Positions 1-11,322 of a stretch of 64,000 nucleotides of DNA are shown here, in pieces. The translations under genes were made by a program, and so were the position numbers. Under the pieces are notes generated by a model that was not told the DNA's origin, ran no database searches, and saw nothing but the letters and a program-made list of their open reading frames with translations. Source of the stretch: Jacaranda mimosifolia (Eukaryota; Streptophyta; Magnoliopsida; Lamiales; Bignoniaceae); assembly GCA_018894105.1 (NCBI GenBank), contig CM032120.1, positions 29,720,710 to 29,784,709 of the forward strand, read 5' to 3'. Within the stretch, counting starts at the first letter, position 1, and every line of letters starts with the position of its first letter.

Positions 1-1794
1 AAAAACTATTTCTTCCATAATAATAAGATTTCATAACTAAATTTTTTCCCATAAATTGAAAAATGAATAATATTATTTTAAATATAGATTTGCACTTAAT
101 ATAAATATATTTTTGTAAAATTATAAACTAATATCCATAAGCACATTAAATATAAATAGTTTAACTTGTGAAATCATTGTAAGATTTTATAATAAAATGT
201 GAAAGCTAATTATTTTCTCTTTTCCAGGTAATAGTAAATTATAAATGGTTGAGAAAAAAAAAATAAAAAAAGAGATTTAGTCACTAAATACACAACATAT
301 ATTTAAACCCTTTCAATGAAGATATTTGAACTATTAAAAGAAGTTGAAGAATAAATTTTATATTTTACATTTCTCATAAGTTACAATCCTAAACATCCAA
401 ACAACAAATTGTATTAAAATTAGAATATCCAAACTAATAATTCAAACAACCAAACAAGATATTAGATGATAAGGATATATTTTCTAGATAATGAATCCTA
501 CATTTATCAATCACATCCAATCCTATTATTACAAGCAAACGAGGCCTCAAAGGATGAATTGATAAATTACCACAAATACAACACATCATAAAAAAATAGA
601 CCTTCTCACATGATAACATCAGACCTTTGACCTCAAATCCTAGCACTATATATACCATCATAAATGGCAAATAAGTGCAATATTCAATCACTTCCAAAAC
701 TCAAGAAATCTCTCTAAGCATTCAAGAACTAAAAATCAATAACATCAACTATTAGACAAGAAATTTTTGAGAAGATCCTTCAAGACAAATTTAAACCAGA
801 TCATTTGGAATTTTGTGTACGTAACTATAAAAGGCTTAAACTTTGAAAAACTAAAAATTCAAATTATTCTTAGCAGATCGTTGTTTAAATTGCTTCAACC
901 TAGAATTCAATAACTTTTTAAAAGAACATACAAATAGTTTTCCATTTTCTCATAAATAAGCTCTAAATGTATTAAATATTTTTAGATACTTATTTAATTA
1001 TGAATTATATTATACACTTAATATTTATTTTCAAAAAACAAAATACTTATATAGTTATAAAATAAAATATCTAAAATATAATTAAGATAGAGGATTGAAA
1101 ACGTTTTCGTTCTACGACTCTCCTTACCCACAATCTTCATAATTTGGACAGTTGTAAAGCCCTTTGGATTGAGTTTTTTGATAAACAGCCTAAAGAAGCA
1201 TCTATTGAAGTTGGATAAGGAATTTAGCCGTGGTTGGTCTTGGGCCCAGCTCTATGATTTATTGTATTTAATTTTTTCTTTATCATATTTAGTTAGACTA
1301 GTGAAGCATTTAAAGCTAATACCATGCAGGCAGCGTTACGTTTTACATTGAATATTTTGGCAAATTTGAGGAAAATATTTTCGGGAATAAGTTGGGAGAA
1401 TATAATATATATCTGATATTATTTTGAAAATTAGGTAAAACTTATTTAGTTTAACTAAAATGTTATGTTTAATTTTATTTTGAGAGAAGATAAATTGTAC
1501 TTTGAAATCACCATCTTTTTGTTTGGTTAGATATGTGACAGTATAATTTTATGTAATTATTTTTAAATATGTATAATTATAATGTATATATATATGTATT
1601 ATAATGATTAAGTCTAGCTTGAGAAATGTGAAGAAAGATATTTTAAAACGTTTTAAAATAATTTTGGATGTTTTAGAAAAGATAAGAAATTTATATTTAG
1701 TTTTATTTTCCCCACAAGAAAAAACATGACTTCATGAAAATAAAAAAAAAAATAACCTATAATTACTCTGTCCTAAATCCATTCCCAATTCCAC

Positions 1795-1875
<81 letters not shown>

Positions 1876-2061
1876 TAAAAAAAAATAAAAAAAAACCTTG
1901 ACTCGATTTCCAATCAAAGATGCTAATAAGAGTTACAATTATATTGCTGTAGGTTATCTTCTCAAAGATTTATAATCTCTGTTACAAAATTTATGGGAGA
2001 AATGCAAATAATCTCCTTGTGATAATTAAAATAGATGAAGAATCTTTAATAATATATATAT
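1..2061. other. AT-rich intergenic DNA without a gene
   Basis: The stretch is strongly AT-rich, with stop codons in all frames and only short chance reading frames. No protein family, tRNA or LTR end was recognised. The only clear structure is the (ATA)n microsatellite at 1795-1873. Confidence 0.7.
1795..1873. repeat. (ATA)n microsatellite
   Basis: An uninterrupted run of about 26 ATA trinucleotides, followed by an A-rich tail. Read on the minus strand it gives a poly-tyrosine chance ORF, which is not a gene. Confidence 0.97.
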
Positions 2062-2737
2062 TGATGAGGGTTCGTTGTGCTGGGTTGGGATCTCGGCTAG
2101 AACGAGGGTAGAACTTGACCCGGATGGATCGTGTTCCTGTTTTGTAGGGAAAGAATCATGCAGTCATAATAAACGTTAGGCTAGCCGAGTAGCCCTCGGC
2201 TCAGGCCCTCCGACGATCAAGTCAGTAAGATTCGGCCTCAATAATCGATCAGAGGGGTAAGGGCATTTATGTGTATATGAGTGCGTACCTCTGAAAAGCA
2301 GGGTTGAGGGTATATATATCCTTCTTTTTCTAGGAAATGTCTGGAAAGCCCTTAGATATCTCCCCGGGCCATAAACCTTGGGCCTGGGGTATTTGGTCAT
2401 TTCCCCTATCTGAATATTTCCAGCCAATTGCCCTTTCGGGTCTGAAGGACAAGATAGTACACTGTAGTGGCGCCTGCTGTGTCAGATGGTGAAGGGGGAC
2501 GGCACGCGCTATTAATGCGAAGGCATTAAATGCGGTGGCAGAGTACTGTACTGGTCTCGACCTCATATGAGGTCAAAGACTTTCGCAGGTCGAGGGAACC
2601 TGACTGGGCCTGTGCAGATCCAGTCGAGTGAAGTCGACGAGACGTATGGGCCCTGAGTCTCAGTTGGGCCGTCGTCTCTCACTGGGCCTTGCTGGTCTGG
2701 GCCCAAGCATTTGGGAGCATTGGGCCATCCTATATCA
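2062..2737 (-). repeat. Element 1 left LTR (3' LTR in element sense)
   Basis: 676 bp, TG...CA, matching 10639-11322 along its whole length with roughly 5 percent differences by eye. The right copy also has a short extra stretch containing GGCGCCTGCC. It contains the AGCCGAG-loop-CTCGGCT hairpin (2183-2201) shared with the LTRs of elements 2 and 3. Confidence 0.93.
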
Positions 2738-2757
2738 TGAGTCCCCCAACTTCGCAA
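2738..2757 (-). other. Element 1 polypurine tract
   Basis: Directly inside the 3' LTR the minus strand reads AAGTTGGGGGACTCA. The same G-rich tract abuts the 3' LTRs of elements 2 and 3 and, less fully, element 4. This is the expected place for the plus-strand primer of reverse transcription. Confidence 0.75.
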
Positions 2758-2811
2758 GGCTGAACAGGGTACCGATGAGAAGCGTTGGGAAGTAGCGAAA
2801 ATGGTTCTACT

Positions 2812-2895
2812 GACAGTCGACCAGGGTTTTTGATCAGTCGACTAGGGTTTTTGATCAGTCGACTAGGGTTTTTGAAAATCGACCAGGGTTTGGTG
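2812..2895. repeat. Short tandem repeat upstream of the antisense promoter
   Basis: A unit of about 22 bp containing CAGTCGACTAGGGTTTTTGA is present three to four times. It lies between the polypurine tract and the TATA box of the antisense gene. Element 2 has a single related copy (CGACCAGGGTTTT in minus sense), so this is a local expansion. Confidence 0.85.
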
Positions 2896-2987
2896 CATTT
2901 ATTGAGCGGTTACATCGTGGTGTACGCGGGACGGTGTGGCGGTTACAGTTATTATGGCAAACGTTTGATTTACCGTGCCCCTTTCCC

Positions 2988-2995
2988 TATAAATA
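2988..2995 (+). promoter_or_regulatory. TATA box of the element 1 antisense gene
   Basis: TATAAATA lies 204 bp before the ATG at 3192. The same octamer occurs at a comparable place in elements 2, 3 and 4, always pointing into the antisense gene. Transcription from it would run opposite to gag-pol. This is inferred from conservation, without transcript data. Confidence 0.65.
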
Positions 2996-3191
2996 TCCAC
3001 TGTAATTCTGGCCATTTTTACTTTTACTGCTTTAGAATCCACGCGTGAGCTTGTAGAAAAACTCTTTGGTGCCCAGGGCTTCTGAATCTAACCTTCGCGT
3101 TCACTCCCCCGGTTTCCTGCGTTTAACATCTATTTCCAGTAAGTGTTCCGCTGTTTTGACTTCTTATCGTCTGCTTTTCTTTTGAAACATC

Positions 3192-4269
3192 ATGCTGGGA
3201 TTGTATAGTTCTGAGGGTAGTCAGGGGGGGGATAGTGAGGCTAGCCCGTCCAAAGGTGTAGGTACCGCTCTGCGGCGTCTAACGATTTTTCGCCTGGTGA
3301 TTCTAGTTCCAGCAGCTCGAGTAGCAAACGCGGTGTGGAGGAGGCTTGGCCTAGCCAAGTACCCCCGTCGCGCGGTCGATTATTTACCCACAGTCATTTT
3401 AGCGAAATAGTGTCTACTATGAACCCTGGGGACTTGAGATGTCTCAGGGAGCTCTATCATATTCCCCCTTAATACCAGCTTTTAGCCCCTGGGCCACATG
3501 GTCGAATGCATCGCGCCCCTGCGGGTTGCATAACTGTGTTCGAGGACGCCTTTAGGTGTGGGCTTAGGTTCCCCTTGCTATTACAGAGAGGACCAAAATG
3601 GACGCGAAGCTGAAAAAATTGCAACTGGACGTACAAGTTACTTATGAGTCTGGTCGAGCTGCTGGCCGAAGTGAGCGTCTGGCTGAGGCCAAGGCTGAAT
3701 TTGCCCGGATATTATCGGAGGTGCGTTGGGAAGCCGTGCAATAGTTTATGGTCAGCCCAGCTTTTCAAGATGCAAGTGCTGTGCTGGCTCTGGATGACGT
3801 GCGGGACGCCTTCGAGAAGGCGGTTCAGCAAATGCAGTTCTTGGGCCATGCTCTCCAGCCTGAGGAACGCTCCAAAATAAGCTACACTCTTGACGAGCAG
3901 CTGCATCCATACGCCGAGGAGAGTGCCGATGCCGGGGAAGCCGCCGTAGAGGCAGGTCCGGGAGTCGAACTGTTGCCCGAAGAGAAGAGGCAGGCTGAAC
4001 TTGATGAAAAGCTGAAGGCAGTGGCCCGGGAGTTCGAGTTCACCGGCGACCTAGCTTACGACGTATCGGAGGGAAAAGTCGATGTGGCCTCTTTCTTCCC
4101 GGCTACCGAGCGGCTGTTCCGACAAGCTGCAGATGGCCCCTCTCGGCCCATGACCGCTGCTGTCCCTATCGCAATGGCGCTGCCCGAGCCTCAGCAGACT
4201 TCTGCTCCATCCGGTGTACCTGCCCTTACCCCAACCCCCAGAATCGAAGAGACGGGCAGCTCCAATTAG
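3192..4269 (+). pseudogene. Antisense passenger gene of element 1 (internally deleted)
   Basis: The reading frame opens with MLGLYSSEGSQGGDSEAS. It then shifts frame in a serine-rich stretch and continues with a segment typical of the plant 'putative gypsy type transposon' domain (HRAPAGCITVFEDAFRCGLR, about 3503-3567), which contains one stop. At about 3585-3597 the sequence jumps to the C-terminal coiled-coil part. The rest of the domain, both introns and the middle exon seen in elements 2 and 3 are missing. The C-terminal part runs to the stop at 4269, with one in-frame stop near 3742. The frame lies opposite to gag-pol, between integrase and the 3' LTR. Function is unknown, and this copy cannot make a full protein. 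Confidence 0.75.
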
Positions 4270-4615
4270 GCCCGGTTATTTGTTTTGTTTTGTTTTTGAT
4301 GTATAGGCCTTGATGAGGCCTTTAACATTTATGGAATTATAGCCTCGATGAGGCTTTTACTGAATTGTTATGGAATTCAACTGCAATTTCTATCATTATC
4401 GTCTTTGCGTTTGCATTGAATTGGTTTGACGGATGGCCACGAATGTGGCGAATAGTTTCTCTTCTTGCCCTTCATTAGGTGATGATTTGCTTTTCTGACT
4501 TGATTTTTAGCTCTTGTAGGACAAGTTGCCCAAAATCCAATAAGATAATAACTAATGTTTGTGTTTGGAACATCTTTCGTATAAGTTTATCATCGATAGC
4601 TTGGTTTCGGCGCGG
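4270..4615. other. Element 1 spacer between antisense gene and repeat array
   Basis: Non-coding DNA containing a short repeat, GCCT(T/C)GATGAGGC, at about 4307 and 4341. It follows the antisense stop, so it could hold that gene's 3' untranslated region. No polyadenylation site was identified with confidence. Confidence 0.4.
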
Positions 4616-4965
4616 TGGCCTCGACTTGGCGGCGTAAAGCCTAATTGGTCGACTGTGTGGTCCACTTTTTGGTCTTGGCGTATGGGCCTCAACTCTTTGG
4701 CGTGAAGCCTCTCGTCGACTACGGGGTCGACTTTTTGGTCTTGGCGCATGGGCCTCGACTTTTTAGCGTGAAGCCTCTCGTCGACTACGGGGTCAACTTT
4801 TGGTCTTGGGCATAAGCTTCGACTCTTTGGGTTGAAGCCTCTCGTTGACTACGGTGTCGACTTTTTGGTCTTGGCGCATGGGCCTCGACTCTTTCGCGTG
4901 AAGCCTCTCGTCGACTACGGGGTCAACTTTTTGGTCTTGGCGCATGGGCCTCGACTTTTTGGAAG
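4616..4965. repeat. Minisatellite of about 65 bp, five imperfect units
   Basis: Units share GTGAAGCCTCTCGTCGACTA and CTTTTTGGTCTTGGCG, with a period of about 65 bp. The array lies just past the integrase end in element sense. Element 2 carries only two related, diverged units near 32705-32830, so copy number differs between elements. Confidence 0.85.
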
Positions 4966-5043
4966 AAGGTTCGCTTTGCTGCATACGTTTGGACATGTTG
5001 TAATTTCGTTTTCTTCAGTAATACAAAAGTTATCGGTGACCAA

Positions 5044-6220
5044 TTATACAAAAAACTTTTTCAAGTTTATGGCATTCCATGTTCGAGGTAGCTCACGACC
5101 TAATGAATCAGCTAGTCGGTAGGCATTATTTTTAGCCACCTTGATCACCGAGTACGGTCCCTCCCATTTTGGGTCGAGTTTCCCGAAAGGCTTGGATACT
5201 TCCACTTTCTTGAGGACGAGGTCGCCCACCTTGAAGCTCCGCGGTCGCACCGACCTGTTATAGCGATCCGCCATCTTTGAACGATATCGCTGCATTGTGT
5301 TGTAAGCTGCGTGGCGTTGTTCGTCGACAGTGATTAGATTTAGCGTCCTCTCCGACACATTAGTTATCGGGTTGTAGTGGATCACCCTCGCTGTATGCTG
5401 GATTAATTCTGACGGGATCACTGCCTCAGATCCGTAGACTAGGCTGTATGGGTTGTGTCCTGTGGCTGTTCGAGGAGTCGTTCTGTAAGCCCAAAGAACA
5501 CCAGAGAGGTCGTCCGCCCAGCTGGTCCCTGTCCCCGTTATTCGACTCTTGACGTGGTCGAGGACAATCCTGTTGGTAACCTCAGTCTGTCCATTGGCTT
5601 GTGGATTTCCCACCGAAGTAAAGTGTTGGGTAATCCCTAAGGTTTCGCACCATCTCCTCGTGTTTTTGCTCTGAAATTAGGTGCCGTTATCTGATATTAG
5701 GATGTTAGGCAACCCAAATCGGCATACAATATTCTTCCAAATGAAACTTTTAATGGCGGCGTCAGTGATCTTCGGGACTGCCTCGGCTTCTACCCATTTT
5801 GTAAAGTATTCAACGGCCACTATGATGAATTTTCGCTGGCCAGAGGTTTTTGGGAACTGTCCGACTATGTCGATCCCCCACTGGTCGAAAGGCCAGGTGA
5901 TGTTAACATTAGTCATCCGTGTGGCTGGCTGGTGCGGGATGTTCGAATGAATTTGACAGGATGGGCATTTTTTAGCAAAGTCGACGGAATCTGTCAACAA
6001 CGTCGGCCAGAAATAGCCGTAGCGAATGATCTTATATGCCAAGGATCGACCGCTGGAGTAGTTGCCATAAATGCCGGCATGTACTTCGCTTAAAACTTCG
6101 TTTGCTTGGTCAGGATCCAAACACATGAGTGGCGGTCCCGCTATCGACCTCTTGTACAATTGTCCGTGCTCGTCGAGTGCATATTTAGGTGCTAAACCCT
6201 TAAGTCTACGGGCCTCCTTA
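5044..6220 (-). pseudogene. Element 1 integrase
   Basis: Integrase would insert the cDNA into the host genome. The N-terminal zinc-binding part (HAGIYGN...CPSCQIH), the catalytic core with WGIDIV and SDNGT, and the glutamate of NGQTE are all visible, so the D,D-35-E residues are present. The C-terminal part ends in LKKFFV at 5044, as in element 2. Two open stretches, 6159-5677 and 5613-5044, are in the same frame, separated by a stop right after SDNGT. The frame upstream of 6159 is also disturbed. Confidence 0.85.
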
Positions 6221-6435
6221 TCATCGTCGGGTAAGGTACCTCGGCTTAGATAAAGTTTGATTGGGTGCTGCCAAGAAAAGGTTGTTGCCCCGAGGCACCC
6301 GACCAGGATTTGGCATGGGGCAGAGACACAGGGATGATCTTAGACAAGGAATGTTATTGTACTCTCACTGGTGCCTTTCGTCGAGCTGGCAAGCTTGGAG
6401 AGCGCATCTGCTCGCTCATTTTCCGATCGGGGGAC

Positions 6436-7364
6436 CTAACTTAATGAAATTTTTTTGAACATTTGCTTTAATTGGCGCACTTCTGCCAAATACTGTGCCA
6501 TCTTATGTTCCTTCACCTCAAAGTTGCCTTCGACCTGTTCTGCAACGAGCTGAAAGTCCGTGAATGCTGCCAGCTGGTCAACTCCGCGGTCTTTGGCCAT
6601 GCGCAATCCTGCTATAAGAGCCTCATATTCTGCTTCGTTATTAGTGACTGAAAAATTGAGTTTCACTGCGAAATCATAGTCATCGGCAAGTGGAGAACAG
6701 AGGGATACCCCTATTCCCCCTCCGGATGAAGTTGCGAACCCGTCGACGTGTAGGGTCTACCAGAGTGTGCTCTCAACACCCTGCGTCTTCAGGTTGAGCC
6801 TTTCGACAATAAAGTCGGCCAATACCTGCGCTTTGATGGCAGTCCATGGTTGAAATTGGATATCGAACTCCCCGAGCTCGATGGGCCATTTGGTGAGCCG
6901 TCCGGAAGCGTCCAGCTTCGACAACACCTGTTTTAGTGGCTGATTGGTCATCACCAAAATTTAGTGGGATTGAAAATAAGGTCATAGTTTCCTGGCTGAC
7001 GTAACAAGGGCCAGAGCGAGCTTCTCGATCTCTAAATAATTATGCTCGGGTCCCTAGAGAGCCTCGCTGCATAGTATATTGGATGGGGGTTTCCTGCTCT
7101 CGTTGTCGTTAGCACTGAACTGATGGAGGCCGAAGAGATTGCCAAGTATATCTGTAGTACTTCCCCCAGCTCAGGCTTGGTGAGCATGGGTGGCGAAGAG
7201 AGGTATTGCTTGAGGTCGAATAGGGCCTGATCACACTGTGGGTCCCACTTGAATTTGGACTTCTTTGTGTTTCACAAGATTTTGAAGAAAGGTAGGCTTT
7301 TATCTGCTAGTCGAGATATGAATCTACCTAAGGCTATGATCCTGCCGACTAGGCGCTGAACATC
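6436..7364 (-). pseudogene. Element 1 tandem RNase H region
   Basis: This stretch follows reverse transcriptase. It first gives remnants of the usual gypsy RNase H (about 7290-6850, broken by several stops and frame changes). It then gives an archaeal-type RNase H with HVDG (about 6741), NNEAEYEALIAG and FTDFQLVAEQ, so three acidic active-site residues remain. Two consecutive RNase H domains are known for the Tat clade. The frame is lost near 6436, before integrase. Confidence 0.75.
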
Positions 7365-8798
7365 CTAAACCGTGCGAGGTGGGGAGATGTCCAAAATTGC
7401 TTGAATCATCTGCGGGTTGGCCTCGATGCCGCTTTGGCTAACCATGTAGCCGAGGAATTTGCCTCCTCGAACCCCGAAGGTACACTTGCTAGGATTGAGC
7501 TTCATCCCGAAAGCTCTCAAAATGGAAAAGGTGTGGCTGAGGTCGATCAGGTGGTCTTCAGCCTTTTCCGTCTTTACGATCATATCGTCAACATAGACCT
7601 CCATCGACCTCCCAATTTCATTCTTGAACATATAATTAACCAATCTCTGGTAAGTTGCCCCTGCATTTTTAAGTTCGAACGGCATAACCAGGAAGTAATA
7701 CACTCCATTGGGGATGACAAACGTTGTTTTGTCCCTGTCTTCGGGTGCCATGAATATTTGATAATAGCCTTGAAATGCATCCATCATGCTAAGCAATTCG
7801 CAGCCAGCAGTAGAGTCAACAAGTAAATCAATACGAGGCAAGGGGTAAGGATCCTTAGGGCAAGCTTTATTCAAATCTATAAAATCATTACACATCCTCC
7901 ACTTTCCCTCATTCTTGGGAACAAGTACAACATTACAAAGCCAAGAGGGATATTGGATTTCTACAATGTAACTTGCTTGCAAAAGCTTGCTGACTTCCTC
8001 GTCGATAATCTGGGTCCGTTCAGCATTGAAGGTTCTTTTCTTCTGCCGCACTGGTTTGCGGGCTGGGTCCACGTTGAGGCGGTCGACGATGATGTTGGGA
8101 TCGATGCCTTGAAGATTCGCCGCCTTCCATGCAAAAACATCGATGTTTCGCCAGAGGAAGTCGACCATAAGGCATTCTAGTTGATCTCCCATCTCAGTCC
8201 CGATTCTGGTGGTTTTCTCTGGATTTCCCGGTTTAAGCTCGATCGTTTTGAATTCCCAAACGGGCTCGACCCTTGTGTCATCCAACTTTCTCTTTTTCGA
8301 CGAGGATCCCTCCTCGGGTTTCGCTATAGGGGCGTCCCCCGAGGGTTTCAGCTCGGGTTGCTTCTTCTGGTTAGTTGAGTCGACAGAGATTGTGTAGCAT
8401 CGCCAAGCATCCTTAAGGTTACATAAAAGCTCACCCACTCCGGCTGGGGTCAGGAACTTTATCTTCATATGATAAGTGGACACAATAGCTTTGAAATCAT
8501 TTAGGGCTGGTCGGCCTATGATAACATTGTATGCGAAGGGAGCGTTGACCACCAGGTAACTGATCATTAGTGTTCGGCTGCGTTGTCCCTGCCCGAACGT
8601 GGTGGAGAGACTGATGGATTCGACTGGGATAATCTCGGACCCACCAAACCCGACCAAGGGCGTTCTGATCGGATCAAATTTCAACTGTCCCAATTTCATT
8701 CTGCTTAAAGCCGACAAGAATATGATGTTAACTGAACTCCCATTGTCGACCAGCACCTTTCTGACCTCGAAATTAGCAACATCTAGGGCGATCACCAT
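7365..8798 (-). pseudogene. Element 1 protease and reverse transcriptase fragment
   Basis: A 477-residue open stretch that begins in the protease (VLVDNGSSVNIIF, an aspartic protease active site near residues 15-27). It then runs through a linker into reverse transcriptase with MCNDFIDLNKACPKDPYPLP, MMDAFQGYYQI and the catalytic YVDD. It is the longest intact piece of this element's pol. It ends at a stop in PPRTV, where element 2 stays open. The conserved glycine of MPFGLKNAGATY is glutamate here (MPFELKNAG), a likely inactivating change. Confidence 0.88.
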
Positions 8799-8889
8799 CA
8801 GGCAATCTATCTTACGGTCGGCTTTCTCCAGGTGGTCTAGATCTACGTCGGTGAAAGAAATTGGTTCGGTACTGGTTGTCAGCTGAAAG

Positions 8890-10597
8890 ACGGCTTCGAC
8901 CCTGGGTGGCCTAGTTGAGTCGAGCTGCCTCTGTGTTTACTTTCTCGCATTCTGGGAATCCCCTCCCATGGGCCCTCCAGCAATCATGTCAATGACACCC
9001 CTGATGGGTGGGTTGGGTTCATGGGCTGGTCTCTTTCCTTTGTCCTCTCTCCTCAGGCTGACCGACCTTTCTCTTTGGGGAGTTCGGTCGGTCGGGCCCT
9101 CATCTCTTCGGGCCTGCTCCTCAATGAATTTTTTTAGGTGGCCTTGTCTGATCAGCCTCTCGATTTCGTCTTTCAAATTAAAGCAGTCTTCGGTGTCGTG
9201 CCCTTTTTGCCTATGGAAATAGCAGTACCTTTTTTACTTCTTCATGGCTTTGATTTCTGTGATTTTTTGAGGTTTTTTGAGCAAGTTGTCATGTTGAATG
9301 GCGAACAACACTTCTCTCCTCGGCAGGTTCAACGAAGTGTATTCATGGAAGTGCTTGATTGGGGAACGGTGTCCCTCATTATTTTGTCTATTATCTCTCT
9401 CTTTGCCCCTCTTCTTGTCGGCTTCCAGGCTGCTGTATTTCATCCTATTCATTTCCTCCTGGGTCATATACCTCTCGGCGAGGTCGAGGAGCTCCTCCAT
9501 CGTTCTGGGCTGCACGCGTACCAGGGCATTGGCGCACTCCTTATGCCTCAAGCCCAAGAACAATACATTGATCAGAAACTCAATCCTTGGGCTATCGATT
9601 TTCAACACCTCTGTGTTGAATCTAGTGAAAAAATCTGAAGGGATTCTCCCTCAGCCTATTTCACTGTGTGTAGGTGTGTGTGTGTGGGAGCTTTGCCTTT
9701 CTCCTGCTGGCGAACTGGTTCAGAAACTTATCACACAACTGGTCATAGGAGAAGATGGATGCCAGCTCCAGTTTTACAAACCAGTCCAAGGCCACTCCCT
9801 GGAATGTAGTCACCAGCATCTTTGCATGTATATAGTCATTATGCCCATGCAGTTGCATCATATGCTCAAACTGCAGCAGATGCTCATTCGGGTCCGTGGA
9901 GCCGTCATACCTTGGAAGTCTCGTAGGGATCTTTGCATCGATGGCGATGCGCTCTTCAATGATCTCTTGGATGAACGGCGAATCCCGCTCCCTTTTGAAC
10001 CTTTGTGGCCCGTCAGGCAGGGCCACCCTATCCGTATTCCTTCTCGAGATCTCTTCCAGGCGCTCATTCAACTGTTGCACCTGGTGAGATACCTCCTCCC
10101 ATTCTTGCTGATCTGCTTGGGAGGCATCTCTGCCTGGCTTGTGTCTGGAACACTCGGCCCTATCGCGTTGCGGGGCTCGAATGGGCCGCACGTCATGATC
10201 CACGGAGTCTGCTATCTCTTCCCTCGGTGGGGGGCGGGCTGCTTCTCTAGGGAAATGGCCAAGACTCGAATCTCTCCTAAACTGATATCTTGGCAATTCC
10301 GACCGTTGAGAAGGCTCTTCAGGCCGTGCTCTTTTCGGAACCATGGCCTGCGGCGTGGCGTTAGCCGCTGGCTTCGGCTGCACCGTATGCCTGTTTAGGG
10401 CGGCGGAGAGTTGTGCTGAAATCTGCGCAGAAATTTGCTCACTAATGAGCTGCATTAGCTGCGGCATCGTGAGTGTGATCACAGGCTCAGACAGAGCGCT
10501 TGGTCCTTGTGTATTCGGCTCTGGGTCCTGACGATGGGGGGGAGCTGGACCTCCTATTTTTATCTCTTCCTGATGGGGCTCGCCTAATGTTTACCAT
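8890..10597 (-). pseudogene. Element 1 gag
   Basis: Gag is the structural particle protein. The start codon at 10597 (MVNIRRAPSGR) matches the gag start of element 2. The main open stretch, 10482-9661, contains MPQLMQLISEQ and the core FEHMMQLHGHNDYIHAKMLV. It ends at KLPHTHTYTQ, where a (TG)n run on the plus strand (about 9667-9690) has expanded and shifted the frame. Two further pieces follow (9608-9234 and 9176-8937) covering the C-terminal core and tail. The zinc knuckle region near 9200 is broken. Confidence 0.8.
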
Positions 10598-10620
10598 TTT
10601 CGACAGAGGATTCAAGGTTT

Positions 10621-10638
10621 CCCATAGACGGCGCCAAA
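10621..10638 (-). other. Element 1 primer-binding site
   Basis: Abutting the 5' LTR, the minus strand reads TTTGGCGCCGTCTATGGG, one base different from element 2 (27079-27096). Its place next to the LTR is where a host tRNA would prime minus-strand synthesis. The tRNA was not identified. Confidence 0.8.
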
Positions 10639-11322
10639 TGATGAGGGTTCGTTGTGCTGGGTTAGGATCCCGGCTAGAACGAGGGTAGAACTTGACCCGG
10701 ATGGATCGTGTTCCTGTTTTGTAGGGAAAGAATCCTGCAGTCACAATAAACGTTAGGCTAGTCGAGTGGCCTCGGCTCAGGCCTTCCGACGATCAAGTCA
10801 GTAAGATTCGACCTCAATAATCGATCAGAGGGGTAAGGGCATTTCTGTGTATATGAGTGCGTACCTCTGAAAAAGCAGGGTTGAGGATATATATATCCTT
10901 CTTTTTCTGGGAAATATCTGGAAAGCCCTTAGATATCTCCCCGGGCCATTAACCTTGGGCCTGGGGTATTTGGTCATTTCCCCTATCTGAATATTTCCAG
11001 CCAATTGCCCTTCCGGGTCTGAAGGACAAGATAGTACACTGTAGCGGCGCCTGCTGTGTCAGACGGTGAGGGGGGACGGCACGTACCATTAATGCGGAGG
11101 CGTGGCGCCTGCCAGTGCATTAAAGGCGGTGGCAGAGTACTGTACTGGTCTCGACCTCAGATGAGGTCGAAGACTTTCGCAGGTCGAGGGAACCTGACTG
11201 GGCCTGTGCAGATCCATTCAAGTGAAGTCGACGAGACGTATGGGCCCTGAGTCTCAGTTGGGCAGCCGTCTCTCGGTGGGCCTTGCTGGTCTGGGCCCAA
11301 GCATTTAGGCCATCCCATATCA
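10639..11322 (-). repeat. Element 1 right LTR (5' LTR in element sense)
   Basis: 684 bp, TG...CA, matching 2062-2737. It abuts the primer site on the inside and the target duplicate tatat (11323-11327) on the outside. The leader hairpin is at 10760-10777, with one G-U pair. Confidence 0.93.

Larger units (their letters stand above)
2062..11322 (-). mobile_element. Element 1: Tat-like Ty3/gypsy LTR retrotransposon, complete but decayed
   Basis: Two ~680-bp direct repeats (2062-2737 and 10639-11322) start TG and end CA. They are flanked by the same 5 bp, tatat (2057-2061 and 11323-11327), so both ends of one insertion are present. On the minus strand the order is LTR, primer site, gag, protease, reverse transcriptase, RNase H, integrase, a non-coding region and LTR, which is the Ty3/gypsy order. 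A second gene lies on the plus strand between integrase and the left LTR. The gag zinc knuckle (C-x2-H-x4-H-x4-C type in relatives), reverse transcriptase and integrase resemble elements 2 and 3. Frameshifts and stops break gag and pol, so it is not autonomous. Confidence 0.93.

Noticed and set aside
1169..1351. 60-residue ORF in the AT-rich left flank
   Set aside because: Short, with no family resemblance and no supporting gene structure.
1732..1917. Poly-tyrosine ORF on the minus strand
   Set aside because: It is only the translation of the (ATA)n microsatellite.
9298..10398. 366-residue open frame on the plus strand
   Set aside because: It lies exactly opposite the gag gene of element 1, has no recognisable domain, and shadows of gag in elements 2 and 3 are not conserved as such.
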